A stretch of 64,000 nt of DNA from Arthrobacter sp. ES3-54 (GTDB lineage: Bacteria; Actinomycetota; Actinomycetes; Actinomycetales; Micrococcaceae). The DNA is taken from positions 62,001-126,000 of the forward strand of contig NZ_JAQFIF010000006.1 of NCBI RefSeq assembly GCF_029504395.1. Direction: 5' to 3'. The notes beneath the pieces were generated by a model. That model saw nothing but the letters and a program-made list of their open reading frames with translations. It was not told the DNA's origin and did no database searches. Positions 55,255-64,000 of the stretch are shown here, in pieces. Position 1 is the first letter of the stretch. Each line of letters starts with the position of its first letter. The position numbers and the translations under genes were made by a program.

Positions 55255-56957
55255 CGCAGCCAGACGGTGGTGTTGGCCGGCAGCTGTCCATCCTCCAGCG
55301 GGCCGCTGCTGGCCAGCACCTCGCCGGCAGGCAGGTCAACCGGCGCATCGCCGAAGTTGGTCACCGTCTGCCAGCCGCCGGGACGGCTGAACCGCAGGAC
55401 ATCGGCGCTGCCGGATTCCTGCCATTGCAGTTCCTCCGAGGTCTGCAGTTCGCGGCGCAGCTTCAGGGCCTTGCGGTAGAGCTCCAGGGTGGAGCCTTCC
55501 ACGCCGTCCTGGGCTGCCACGGCGTAGCGGCCGAACCAGGCCGGCTGCGGCAGGTGTGCCCCGCCGGCGCCGAATCCGAACGAGGTGCCCTCCGGAGCCC
55601 ACGGCAGTGGCACGCGGCAGCCGTCGCGGCCGATCTCTACGCCCTTGTTCCGGAAGAAGGTGGGATCCTGGCGCTCGGCGTCGGGGATCTCCGCGACTTC
55701 CTGCAGCCCCAGTTCCTCGCCCTGGTACAGGTAGGCGGAACCCGGCAGGGCCAGCATCAGCAAGGTGGCGGCGCGGGCGCGGCGCAGGCCGAGTTCGACG
55801 TCGAGCTCTTCGACAGGGGCGCCGGCCAGCAGCCAGCCCTTGCCGTCCTGGCCCTGGGCGTGCTTGCCGCCGCCTTGGGGCAGGCCGTAGCGGGTGGCGT
55901 GGCGGACGACGTCGTGGTTGGAGAAGACCCAGGTGGAGGAGGCCCCGGATTCCGTGGCCTCGGCGAGGTTCCGGGCGATGATTTCGCGGAACTCGCCGGC
56001 GTCGAAGTCGGCCTGCAGGAGGTCGAAGTTGAACGCCTGGCCCAGGCCTTCCGGGCTGGCGTAGCGGGCGCGGCGGGTGGCGTGCACCCAGGCCTCGGCG
56101 ACGGCGGTGCGCGGCGGGTTGTACTCGTTGAACACCTCGCGCCATTCGGCGTAGACCTCGTGGACTTCGTCGCGGTCCCAGAACGGGTGCGAGCCGTCCG
56201 GGAATCCGTCCGTGCCGGTGTTGGCGGCGCTGAGCTCCACCTTGGAGATCAGCGGCTCGGTGAGGTCCTTGGTCAGCGCGTGGGCGACGTCGACGCGGAA
56301 GCCGTCCACGCCGCGGTCCGACCAGAAGCGCAGCGTCTTGAGGAAGTCGTCGCGGATTTCGCGGTTGGCCCAGTTCAGGTCGGGCTGTTCCTTGGCGAAG
56401 ATGTGCATGTACCACTGGCCGGGCGTGCCGTCGGGCTCGGTGATCCGCTCCCAGGCGGGGCCGCCGAAGACGGACTCCCAGTCCGACGGCGGGAGCTCGC
56501 CGTTTTCGCCGAGGCCGTCGCGGAAGATGTAGCGCTCGCGGGCAGCGGATCCGCGCGGCGCGGCCAGGGCCTCCTGGAACCATTCGTGCCGGTCCGAGGA
56601 GTGGTTGGGGACGATGTCGGCGATCAGCTTGATGCCGGCAGCGTGCAGCGCGGCGGACATCTCATCGAAGTCCGCCAGGGTGCCGAGCTTGGGGTCCACA
56701 TCGCGGTAGTCGTCGACGTCGTAGCCGCCGTCGGCCAGCGCCGAGGGGTAGAACGGGGAGAGCCAGACGGCGTCGATCCCGAGTTCCTTCAGGTACGGGA
56801 CCTTGGCGGTGATGCCCTTGATATCGCCCAGGCCGTCACCGTTGGAATCGGAAAAGCTCCGCGGGTAGATCTGGTACACCGATGCCTGGCGCCACCAGTT
56901 GGGATCGGCGGCGAGGTCGGAACCGGACAGGGTTGCCAGCGTGGCGGTGTTGGTCAA
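55251..56957 (-). CDS. GH13 alpha-glucosidase (oligo-1,6-glucosidase type)
   Basis: This 568-residue enzyme has the GH13 barrel: QIYPRSFSDSNGDGLGDIKG, DIVPNHSSDRHEWF, GFRVDVAHAL with the nucleophile Asp, TAVAEAWV with the acid Glu, and FSNHDVVRHATR with the third acid. It has no signal peptide and should hydrolyse imported maltose- or isomaltose-type sugars. The TTG at 56955-56957 has AAGGAA seven bases upstream; an open TTG at 57005 lies within the operator region and is unlikely. No sugar ABC genes are in the window. Confidence 0.92.
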   Translation of the reverse strand: MTNTATLATLSGSDLAADPNWWRQASVYQIYPRSFSDSNGDGLGDIKGITAKVPYLKELGIDAVWLSPFYPSALADGGYDVDDYRDVDPKLGTLADFDEMSAALHAAGIKLIADIVPNHSSDRHEWFQEALAAPRGSAARERYIFRDGLGENGELPPSDWESVFGGPAWERITEPDGTPGQWYMHIFAKEQPDLNWANREIRDDFLKTLRFWSDRGVDGFRVDVAHALTKDLTEPLISKVELSAANTGTDGFPDGSHPFWDRDEVHEVYAEWREVFNEYNPPRTAVAEAWVHATRRARYASPEGLGQAFNFDLLQADFDAGEFREIIARNLAEATESGASSTWVFSNHDVVRHATRYGLPQGGGKHAQGQDGKGWLLAGAPVEELDVELGLRRARAATLLMLALPGSAYLYQGEELGLQEVAEIPDAERQDPTFFRNKGVEIGRDGCRVPLPWAPEGTSFGFGAGGAHLPQPAWFGRYAVAAQDGVEGSTLELYRKALKLRRELQTSEELQWQESGSADVLRFSRPGGWQTVTNFGDAPVDLPAGEVLASSGPLEDGQLPANTTVWLR

Positions 56958-56993
56958 AGGGAGATTCCTTCGGGTCTGGGAGGGCTTCTGATA

Positions 56994-57012
56994 ATTTAGA
57001 TACAAGCTAAAT
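56994..57012. promoter_or_regulatory. ROK-type operator in the divergent promoter region
   Basis: ATTTAG, seven bases, CTAAAT form a perfect inverted repeat in the AT-rich 100-base gap between the alpha-glucosidase and ROK genes. ROK repressors such as NagC and XylR bind AT-rich palindromes of this kind, so it could control both directions. Confidence 0.6.
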
Positions 57013-57058
57013 ATATTGCCTGAACAATTATGGGTCCGGGAACAGAAGAGGTCAAGAA

Positions 57059-58237
57059 GTGATGCCGCACGCAGCCGCCGCCACGCCGCAGCTGCTGCGC
57101 CGCGTCAACGCCCAGGCCGTGCTGCGCCACCTCCGCGGCGCCGACGCCGCCACCGGCACCGAGCTGATGGCCCTGACCGGACTCACCCGGGCCTCGGTGA
57201 TTGCCGTCTGCGAGGACCTGATCGGCCGGGGCTGGATCGTGGAGCTGGACCAGCCCCGCGCAGACCCGGCCAATCCCCGGAAGGGCCGCCCGGCCCGGCG
57301 GTTTGCCTTCAACCGGGAGGCAGGGTTCGTGCTGGGCCTGGACATCGGCGCCGCGACCACCACCGCCGCCGTGGCCGACCTCCGCGGCACGGTCGTCGGC
57401 CGGTCCAGCGAGAGCTTCCGCGCGGCGGACATCCCTGCGCAGGAGCGGGTCGGCGTCATCGATCTCGTCTGCCGCCAGGCGCTGGAGGCCGCGGGAAAAG
57501 ACCCGCGCAACGTGCTGGCCGTCGGAGCCGGGATCGCCGCACCGGTGGACCGGGACGGGAACGTGCTCGTGACCCAGCGGTTCTGGAGCCTGTTCGACGT
57601 CGGGCTCCGCTCCGTGCTCAAGGAGCTGCACGGCTGGACGGTGCTTCTGGAGAACGACGCCAACCTGGCCGCGCTCGGTGAGCGCTGGCGCGGCTCCGGC
57701 GCGGGCGTGGACGATCTGGTGGTGCTCCTGGCGGGCGAACGCCTGGGCGCCGGGGTGATGGAATCCGGGCGGCTGCTGCACGGCCGCGGCGGGGCCGCCG
57801 GCGAGATGGGCTATCTGGACATGGTGGAAGGCGTTGGCTCCAGCGACGGCATTGCTGCCCTGGCGCGGCAGTGGTCCGCGGCGGGCGGCGGACCGTCCGC
57901 GGGCGGCCCTGCAAGCGCGCCGCGCGTCTTCGAGGACGCGGCGGCAGGAGACGCGGCGGCCCTGGCGATCCTGGACCGGATGTCGGAGCGCATGGCGCGC
58001 GTCATCGCCTCAATCGCGAGCCTGATCAACCCCGAGCAGGTGGTGATCGGCGGCGCCGTCGCCGAGTCCGCCGGCGCCCTTCTGCCGGGCATCACAGCGC
58101 GGCTCCCCCGCTTCACCGCCACCCCGCCCCGCGTCACGGTCTCGCCGCTGGGCGACAAGATCGTCACGGTGGGCGCGATCCGGCATGCCCTGGACTTCGT
58201 TGAGGACAATGCGCTGGAACTCGAACTGGCCGGCTGA
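57059..58237 (+). CDS. ROK-family sugar-responsive repressor
   Basis: This 392-residue regulator has an N-terminal winged helix (LRRVNAQAVLRHLRG; TGLTRASVIAVCEDLIGRGW) and a ROK domain from about residue 85 (GFVLGLDIGAATTTAAVADL) with ENDANLAALGE and HGRGGAAGEMGY. The usual CxCGxxxC zinc motif after GEMG is missing, which is seen in some ROK proteins and may change metal dependence. The GTG at 57059 has AGAGG seven bases upstream; the next codon is ATG and may be used instead. It is divergent from the alpha-glucosidase it probably controls. Confidence 0.87.
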   Translation: MMPHAAAATPQLLRRVNAQAVLRHLRGADAATGTELMALTGLTRASVIAVCEDLIGRGWIVELDQPRADPANPRKGRPARRFAFNREAGFVLGLDIGAATTTAAVADLRGTVVGRSSESFRAADIPAQERVGVIDLVCRQALEAAGKDPRNVLAVGAGIAAPVDRDGNVLVTQRFWSLFDVGLRSVLKELHGWTVLLENDANLAALGERWRGSGAGVDDLVVLLAGERLGAGVMESGRLLHGRGGAAGEMGYLDMVEGVGSSDGIAALARQWSAAGGGPSAGGPASAPRVFEDAAAGDAAALAILDRMSERMARVIASIASLINPEQVVIGGAVAESAGALLPGITARLPRFTATPPRVTVSPLGDKIVTVGAIRHALDFVEDNALELELAG

Positions 58238-58351
58238 GGCCTTGCCGGCCGCCTAGTTTTTCACAAGAGCGGTTTCTCAAGATTCGGCAACGATTGGATA
58301 CCCAAGCCGAAAGTTTGGCGCAAGTTTCCCGGTATTGCGGCCTGCCGTCCG

Positions 58352-58357
58352 TAGACT
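58352..58357 (+). promoter_or_regulatory. Predicted -10 element of the LGFP-repeat protein gene
   Basis: TAGACT lies 72 bases upstream of the start codon. The -35 region is weak. Confidence 0.35.
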
Positions 58358-58428
58358 GACCTCACTTTGGTCTCTTGCGGCCGTTCAGCTGACCCGTCGG
58401 CCGGACGGCCGTCTCATGAAAGATAAAC

Positions 58429-61400
58429 GTGAACCCTCTACGGATGAAGACTGCGTTGTTTGCCGCGCTTGTCCTTGCCTTGGCTTCGGTCCCAGCCACC
58501 GGCACGGCGCCAGCCCTCGCTGAGCAGTCGCCGACGCCCGTCGCGGCCGCTACCGCAACAGCTCCGGCAGTTCCGGCCGCTACCGCAACAGCTCCTGCAG
58601 CTCCGGCGGCGACCCCGACGCCGGCACCCACGGCTGCTACCTCGACTCCCAGCGCGCAGACGGTCCAGCCGACGCCAAAGTCCTCCGCCCCTGCCGGCGT
58701 CAGCCCATCGCTCACGACCGTTGAATCGCTCCCGGTGGAAGGCTCCGACCAACCGTTCATTGCGCACACGTTCGAAAACCCTCCCCCGGTCGGCAAAAAG
58801 GGCGCGCCAGCTTCCGCCGCCGCGACGGCACGGACCACGGAGTCCTACTCACTGACCCGCTCCGGCGACATCAAAGTACGCCTGGTCCTGGTCCAGTTGG
58901 CCGACAAGAAGGCCAGCATCCCGCAAGCCGCAGCACAGGCTTCCATCGCCACCAGCAGTAACTATTGGAAGAGGATGTCCAACGGCCGGTTGTCGATGAC
59001 CGTGACCAAGGTGGAGAGCCGCAACAGCAAGGCCACCTCGACGCAGCGTTACCCGGACATGATGAACACTATTGCCGGAGAACTCGGGTGGACTCCCAGC
59101 ACCAATACCGCCCTCGTGGTCTTCGTCTCCACGCCCACGCTCTCCGACGGCGCGTACGGCGCCGGCTGGAGTTATCAGGGCACCAGCGGGCGGGTCATCA
59201 TGCCGCTCCCGGCGAAGTTGACCAACAGCGTCCTGACGCACGAATTCGGCCACGTGCTCGGGCTCATGCACGCAAACAGCCTTCAGTGTGGAAGCGGCGC
59301 CCAGGATGTCGGCACGAACTCGAACGGGTCATTCGCCGATTCCAGCTGCAGCATCCGTGAATACGGCGACAGCCTGGATCTGATGGGCATCTCCCAACTC
59401 ACCCAGCCAGCCATCAGCTCAACTCTTTGGACCTATGGGGGGTTTGGCCGCGGCGACGAAATCGTTGACGCAGGGACGCTCAACGGCATGAGGAAATTCA
59501 CCCTGAAGGCATGGGCGGGTACCGACGCGAACCGGGCAGTGAAGTTTACGGATCCCGTGAGCGGCGAATCCTATTTCCTGGAGTTGCGGCTGCCTGTCAG
59601 CTATGACACCACCGAGGCTGTGGACCTGAATCGTGGCGTCAAAATTGTCCAGCAGCTGGGGGCTGGCTCGCTGATTCTCCTGCCGGATTCCAGGCCGTTC
59701 GCCGGTTACTACAATCCCCGCCAGACCTGGCAAGCAGGACAGACCTTCACCACCCATGCCGGCACGCGGGTAAGCATTGACGCGATCACCTCCGCTGCCG
59801 CAAGCGTGACGGTTGAGTCGATACTCTCAATAGCCGGCAGGGCAATCACCCCTGTCGCTGCAGCCACACCCGCCCTTGGAAGCCCGACAACCGCCGTCGC
59901 GTGCGGGCTACGGGCCGGCGGGTGCTACAGAAGTTTTCAGGGCGGCTCGGTCCACTGGTCACCAAACACCGGCGCAGTCGCAACGGTCGGTGCGATCGGC
60001 GCCTCCTGGGGTGCCTTGGGATACGAAAACGGCAAACTGGGCTACCCGACCAGCCGTCAGCTTTGCGGTCTGACTGGGGGCGGCTGCTACCAGACATTCC
60101 AGGGCGGCACCATCCACTGGTCGCCGGCCACCGGCGCCCGCGCCACCGTGGGCACCATCCGCGCGACTTGGGGCACCCTGGGCTACGAAAACGGCAAGCT
60201 CGGCTACCCCGTCACCAACGAGATTTGCGGCCTGACCGGCGGCGGCTGCTACCAGCGCTTCCAGGGCGGCACCATCCACTGGTCGCCCGCCACCGGCGCC
60301 TCCGCCACCTGGGGCGCCATCCGTGCCACCTGGGCAAGCCTGGGCTCCGAGAAAAGCAAACTCGGCTACCCGTCCGGCAAGGAAACCTGCGGGCTGGTCA
60401 ACGGCGGCTGCTACCAGACATTCCAAGGCGGCACCATCCACTGGTCGCCCGGCACCGGCGCGGTTGCCACCTGGGGCGGGATCCGCGGTGCATGGGGAAA
60501 CCTTGCCTACGAAAACGGAAGGCTCGGCTATCCCACCGCTAATGAGGTCTGCGGACTGGTCAACGGAGGCTGCTCCCAGGCGTTCCAGGGCGGAGTAATC
60601 TACTACGCTCCGGGAGCCGGCGCGTTCGCCACGTGGGGCCCGATCCGTAAAGCATGGGGCGCCCAGGGTTACCAAAACGGAAAGCTCGGTTACCCGACCA
60701 GCAATGAAATCTGCGGACAGTCCGGCAGCTGCGATCAGTCCTTCCAGGGAGGTCTCATCCACTGGACCGCTGCGGCGGGTGCCATCGCGACCTCAGGGCC
60801 GATCTGGACCGCCTGGGCGAGCCTGGGTTCGTCCCAAGGAAAGCTCGGCTACGCCGTGGCCCGTGAGGTCTGCGGCCTGGCCGGCGGCGGGTGCTCCCAA
60901 GCGTTCAAGGGCGGCACCATCCACTGGTCGCCCGCTACCGGCGCCTTCGCCACCTGGGGCGGCATCCGTGCCACCTGGGCAGGCCTGGGCTCCGAGAAAA
61001 GCAAACTCGGCTACCCGACGGGCAGGGAAACGTGCGGCCTGATCAACGGCGGCTGCTACCAGACGTTCCAGGGCGGCACCATCCACTGGTCACCGGCCAC
61101 CGGCGCCCGCGCCACCTGGGGCGGGATCCGTGCCACCTGGGCCAGCCTGGGCTACGAAAAAGGCAAGCTCGGGTATCCGACGGGCAAGGAGACCTGCGGC
61201 CTGATCAACGGCGGCTGTTACCAGATGTTCCAAGGGGGCACCATCCACTGGTCGCCCGCCACCGGCGCCCGCGCCACCTGGGGCGGCATCCGTGCCACCT
61301 GGGCCAGCCTGAGCTACGAAAAAGGCAAGCTCGGTTACCCGTCCGGCAACGAAATCTGCGGCCTGGCCGGCGGCGGCTGCTACCAGACGTTCCAGGGCGG

Positions 61401-61608
61401 CTCCATCCACTGGTCGCTCGCCACCGGCGCCATCGCCACATCGGGCCCCATTCGCGCAACCTGGGGCAGCCTAGGGTACGAAAGGGGACGGCTTGGCTAT
61501 CCGGCTGCAGCGGAAGACTGCGACGCGGTCAGCGGCGTATGCAGCCAGCGATTCCAGAACGGAACCATCACTTGGTCTGCCGCGCAGGGCAGCGTGGTAA
61601 TCCCCTGA
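58429..61608 (+). CDS. Secreted metalloprotease-like protein with LGFP repeats
   Basis: This 1059-residue protein has a Sec signal peptide (helix LFAALVLALASVPATG, cleavage after APALA near residue 31) and a repetitive Ala/Pro/Thr linker to about residue 85. A zincin-like domain follows with HEFGHVLGLMH at residues 271-281, the metzincin HExxHxxGxxH pattern, and a later DLMG that may be a Met-turn-like element. From residue 490 there are ten full repeats and one partial repeat of about 54 residues, each with LGYP, GGCYQ, FQGG and IHWSP elements and two cysteines. LGFP repeats occur in actinobacterial wall-associated proteins and are thought to bind cell-wall glycans. The GTG at 58429 is used; an ATG five codons later is an alternative. 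Confidence 0.88.
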   Translation: MNPLRMKTALFAALVLALASVPATGTAPALAEQSPTPVAAATATAPAVPAATATAPAAPAATPTPAPTAATSTPSAQTVQPTPKSSAPAGVSPSLTTVESLPVEGSDQPFIAHTFENPPPVGKKGAPASAAATARTTESYSLTRSGDIKVRLVLVQLADKKASIPQAAAQASIATSSNYWKRMSNGRLSMTVTKVESRNSKATSTQRYPDMMNTIAGELGWTPSTNTALVVFVSTPTLSDGAYGAGWSYQGTSGRVIMPLPAKLTNSVLTHEFGHVLGLMHANSLQCGSGAQDVGTNSNGSFADSSCSIREYGDSLDLMGISQLTQPAISSTLWTYGGFGRGDEIVDAGTLNGMRKFTLKAWAGTDANRAVKFTDPVSGESYFLELRLPVSYDTTEAVDLNRGVKIVQQLGAGSLILLPDSRPFAGYYNPRQTWQAGQTFTTHAGTRVSIDAITSAAASVTVESILSIAGRAITPVAAATPALGSPTTAVACGLRAGGCYRSFQGGSVHWSPNTGAVATVGAIGASWGALGYENGKLGYPTSRQLCGLTGGGCYQTFQGGTIHWSPATGARATVGTIRATWGTLGYENGKLGYPVTNEICGLTGGGCYQRFQGGTIHWSPATGASATWGAIRATWASLGSEKSKLGYPSGKETCGLVNGGCYQTFQGGTIHWSPGTGAVATWGGIRGAWGNLAYENGRLGYPTANEVCGLVNGGCSQAFQGGVIYYAPGAGAFATWGPIRKAWGAQGYQNGKLGYPTSNEICGQSGSCDQSFQGGLIHWTAAAGAIATSGPIWTAWASLGSSQGKLGYAVAREVCGLAGGGCSQAFKGGTIHWSPATGAFATWGGIRATWAGLGSEKSKLGYPTGRETCGLINGGCYQTFQGGTIHWSPATGARATWGGIRATWASLGYEKGKLGYPTGKETCGLINGGCYQMFQGGTIHWSPATGARATWGGIRATWASLSYEKGKLGYPSGNEICGLAGGGCYQTFQGGSIHWSLATGAIATSGPIRATWGSLGYERGRLGYPAAAEDCDAVSGVCSQRFQNGTITWSAAQGSVVIP
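59896..61605 (+). repeat. Tandem array of LGFP-coding repeats
   Basis: About ten 159-162-bp units encode the C-terminal half of the preceding gene. Neighbouring units at about 61030-61190 and 61190-61350 are nearly identical in DNA, pointing to recent duplication or gene conversion; the unit near 60710 is shorter and more diverged. Confidence 0.9.
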
Positions 61609-61707
61609 CCGACTGGCCCGCGGCGGTTGGCCATGAGCACCAACCGCCCGGGCGCCCGGCGCCCGGGAAGTTGCCAGCCCACCACCCGGGCTAACCGCAA
61701 AGGGTCA

Positions 61708-63279
61708 TCACTCCGGCATGATCATGGTGCGCAGGTCCAGCTGCCGCAGCACCCGGTCCGCGACTTCCGGGTCCATGCCCGGCTCGTTCCGGGCCGCCAC
61801 GACTTCCTGGCGGGCCGCGTCGAGGGCGATCGTCTGCACGGCAATCGCCAGTTCGCGGCCGCGTTGGCGCTGCTCCCCCGCGCTCTCATTCTTTAGGCTC
61901 CCGTCCAGCAGCTCGGCGTGTAGCCGGGTCATTTTCTCCTTCACCAGCGCCACCTTCTCCGCCGGGAGTTCCTTCATAAGCTCGTTGTCCCTGAGCGCGG
62001 CGATTGCTGCCTGTTGCGCACGGCGGGCCAGCACGCGGGCGGCGTCGCGTTCTTCCGAACCGTCCTCGGACGCCTTCAGGAACCGCATGAGCCACGGCAG
62101 CGTCAGCCCGGGCAGTACCAAGGTGGCCAGCAGGACCGCGCAGGCGATCACCAGCAACTCGCTACGGGCCGGGAACGGCGTGCCGTCGGCAATTGTCAGC
62201 GGAAGGGCCAGCGCCAACGCCAGGGTGGCCAGGCCGCGCATGCCGCACCAGGTCAGGATCAGCACGTCCTTGGCGGACGTAGGGCGCAGGACATCCTTCC
62301 TGGCCCGGGACAGGCCGGACATCATGGCCAGCCAAGCGAAGCGTGCGGCGAACACGAGGACGCACACAACTGCGGCTGTGCCGATCATGCCGAACACGGC
62401 GCTGCCTTCCTCATGGATGACCTGCCGTACTTCCAGCCCCACCAGCCCGAAGGCCAGGCCGGTGATCAGCAGTTCCACGACGTCCCAGAACGCGGTGCGG
62501 GTCACCCGCTCCGCGGCGTCCGCCGGCCGGGAGTGGCGCTGCATTTCCAGGGCGGTGACGACGACGGCGATCACCCCGGAGGCGTGCAGCTCCTCGGCCA
62601 GGATGTAGGCGGCAAACGGCACCACGAGGGTGACGGCGCTCCGGGCCACCATGGAGGACACGAGGCGGGTGATCAGGCTCGTGAGCCAGCCCATGCCGAT
62701 GCCCACGACCACCGCGAGCGCGGCTCCCAGGACAAACTGGAGGACGACGTCGGAGGCGATTTTGGTGCCGGCTACGGCGGCGGCCACTGCCGCCTGGAAG
62801 ATGACGATGGCGGCGGCGTCGTTGAAGAGGCCCTCGCTCTGGAGAACGTTGATGAGCCGCCGCGGCATATGGACACGACTGGCGATGGAGTCAACGGCCA
62901 CGGGATCCGGCGGAGCCACCATGGCGCCCAGGGCGATCGCGGCCGGAATGCCGATGCCCGGGATCATGAGCCAGGCAGCGCCGGCCACCACCGCCGTCGA
63001 GACCACCACCAGCGCGACGGCGAGCATGAGCAAGGTGCGCCAGCGGACCCGGAAAACGGCCCAGGAGCTGCGCTGGGCCGTCGCGAAAAGCAGCGGCGGC
63101 AGGAAGATGGGCAGGATCAGTTCGGGCGGGATCTGAATCTCCGGGAAGCCTGGGATGAACGTCAGGGCGACGGCCAGGAGCAGCATCAGCACCGGGTAGG
63201 GCAGCCTCAGCCGGTCCCCCATGCCCACGGCCCCCACTGTGGCCAACAGGAGTCCAACGATAAGTGCCAACTGATCCAT
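61708..63279 (-). CDS. CPA1-family Na+/H+ antiporter
   Basis: This 523-residue antiporter has about twelve transmembrane helices, the APPDPVAVDSIA segment, SEGLFNDAAAIVIFQ with the ion-binding Asn-Asp pair, and a conserved MRGLATLALALALP helix. The C-terminal 120 residues are cytoplasmic and helical, rich in Glu, Arg and Ala, as in bacterial NhaP/YjcE types where they regulate transport. The ATG is preceded by GGGGAAAG. It is convergent with the LGFP gene. Confidence 0.92.
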   Translation of the reverse strand: MDQLALIVGLLLATVGAVGMGDRLRLPYPVLMLLLAVALTFIPGFPEIQIPPELILPIFLPPLLFATAQRSSWAVFRVRWRTLLMLAVALVVVSTAVVAGAAWLMIPGIGIPAAIALGAMVAPPDPVAVDSIASRVHMPRRLINVLQSEGLFNDAAAIVIFQAAVAAAVAGTKIASDVVLQFVLGAALAVVVGIGMGWLTSLITRLVSSMVARSAVTLVVPFAAYILAEELHASGVIAVVVTALEMQRHSRPADAAERVTRTAFWDVVELLITGLAFGLVGLEVRQVIHEEGSAVFGMIGTAAVVCVLVFAARFAWLAMMSGLSRARKDVLRPTSAKDVLILTWCGMRGLATLALALALPLTIADGTPFPARSELLVIACAVLLATLVLPGLTLPWLMRFLKASEDGSEERDAARVLARRAQQAAIAALRDNELMKELPAEKVALVKEKMTRLHAELLDGSLKNESAGEQRQRGRELAIAVQTIALDAARQEVVAARNEPGMDPEVADRVLRQLDLRTMIMPE

Positions 63280-63378
63280 GCGCCCGCTTTCCCCGAAGGC
63301 GAGCCGGGGGCATCCCGGGTGGATGCACGGGCCGCCCCCACTACCCTATCGAGGTAATCGGTGCGGGGCTTAAGGGCT

Positions 63379-63434
63379 GGGCCTACGGTTCTGGGCTTAC
63401 GGTTCTGGGCTTACGGTAACGGGCCTAAGGTTCG
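63379..63434. repeat. Four 14-bp tandem repeats over a stop codon
   Basis: GGGCYTACGGTTCT units start at 63379, 63393, 63407 and 63421; the last two are degenerate. The fourth contains the stop codon of the SDR-type gene, the same layout as the 16-bp array at 15269. Confidence 0.85.
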
Positions 63435-64000
63435 AGGGCCGCCGCGAGCGGTAGGGTACCGTCCCGGAACTGGATGATGCGCCCGATCGTGACGGGCAGT
63501 CCGAGAACCGCCGCCGCCACCAGGGCGACGTTGGCGCGGGAGGTTGCGGTGCCGTCCGACGTATCGGCGGGGTCGACGTCGATCATCCCGTTGCCGGGTC
63601 CGGCCGTCAGCGTGCCGGGCCCCAGAATGGTCCAGTCAAGGCCGGAGCCGCGCAGGTAGGCATCCGCCGCGGCCTTGGCCTCGGCGTAGGCGAAGAAGCC
63701 GTTGTCCGAGGGGACCCCGTGGTCCGGCCCGGCGCCGAAGTAGGAGACCATGACGTACCTGCTGACGCCTGCTTCTGCCGCGGCGTCCATCGAACGGATC
63801 GCGGCGTCCCGGTCCACGGCGTAGGTCCGTTCGGGGCTGCCGCCGCCGGCCCCGGCAGACCACACCACGGCGTCGTGGTTCCGCAGGGCATCGGCGATCT
63901 GCGCCGTCGTCGCGTTCTCCACGTCCAGAAGCGAAGGCGTGGCACCCGTGGCCGCGACGTCGGCCGCGTGGTCCGGGTTGCGGATGAAGGAGGTGACCTC
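63425..64000 (-). CDS. NAD(P)-binding atypical SDR protein, 5' end missing
   Basis: The 191 residues seen begin EVTSFIRNPDHAADVAATGA, which is the region after the missing N-terminal Gly-rich nucleotide loop of an atypical SDR (NmrA/YwnB-like). DAVVWSAGAGGGSPERTYAVDRDAA and SRYVMVSYFGAG match the middle strands; YAEAKAAADAYLRGSGLDWTILGPGTL is the typical Tyr-x-x-x-Lys-like region of this group. Function is unknown; relatives reduce flavins or quinones, or only sense NADP. The gene continues beyond the right edge. Confidence 0.85.
   Translation of the reverse strand, partial: EVTSFIRNPDHAADVAATGATPSLLDVENATTAQIADALRNHDAVVWSAGAGGGSPERTYAVDRDAAIRSMDAAAEAGVSRYVMVSYFGAGPDHGVPSDNGFFAYAEAKAAADAYLRGSGLDWTILGPGTLTAGPGNGMIDVDPADTSDGTATSRANVALVAAAVLGLPVTIGRIIQFRDGTLPLAAALEP

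Noticed and set aside
59896..61605. Possible CRISPR or satellite array
   Set aside because: The repeats are 159-162 bp, in frame, and encode LGFP units; there are no short spacers.

Overview
The window is high-GC DNA with an actinobacterial gene order. Protein sequences and synteny (tRNA-Trp/secE/nusG/rplKA/rplJL/rpoBC/rpsL, mycothiol synthase, a GlnR-type regulator, ppk1-mutT1, PspC-fused histidine kinase, hadAB-type dehydratases beside murB) point to a member of the Micrococcaceae, most like Arthrobacter or Pseudarthrobacter. It reads as ordinary chromosome: I found no insertion sequence, integrase, prophage or CRISPR array.

Layout. 1-19.6 kb is the transcription/translation block, all on the minus strand: tRNA-Trp, secE, nusG, rplK, rplA, then rplJ-rplL, then rpoB-rpoC, then the first codons of rpsL. 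It is interrupted by a tandem pair of two-domain acetyltransferase paralogues (between rplA and rplJ) and by a thiolase, a YbaK deacylase and a Tat-exported nucleotidase (between rplL and rpoB). 19.7-25.4 kb holds an aminotransferase and a PspC envelope-stress module (PspC-kinase and response regulator divergent from three small or PspC membrane proteins). 25.5-33.8 kb carries phosphofructokinase, an acetyltransferase, a PadR-controlled drug exporter, ygfZ, a flavodoxin-like protein, a nitrobindin-like protein and small membrane proteins. 34-39.4 kb has the GlnR-like regulator, mshD, ppk1 and mutT1. 39.4-46 kb has a GntR-controlled membrane protein, thyA-folA, asd and an AlkZ-like protein. 46-54 kb has murB, an MFS transporter, two hotdog dehydratases, ArsR-SulP, a DUF2797-type gene and a CitE-like lyase. 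54-58 kb is a ROK-regulated alpha-glucosidase/aldo-keto reductase locus. 58.4-61.6 kb encodes a large secreted metalloprotease-like protein with LGFP repeats. A CPA1 antiporter and a truncated SDR-type gene end the window.

Themes. (1) Twelve genes have a TANNNT -10 element ending 6 (once 7) bases before the start codon and little or no Shine-Dalgarno sequence, which predicts leaderless transcripts. (2) Several regulators sit next to palindromes that overlap the promoter they probably control (PadR, GntR, ArsR, ROK). (3) Structured leaders occur in the ribosomal/RNA polymerase block, most clearly an attenuator-like leader before rplJL. (4) Short tandem repeats of 14-24 bp cluster at or over the 3' ends of unrelated genes. 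(5) One gene, of the DUF2797 type, seems to lack a canonical start codon where its frame and ribosome-binding site predict one.
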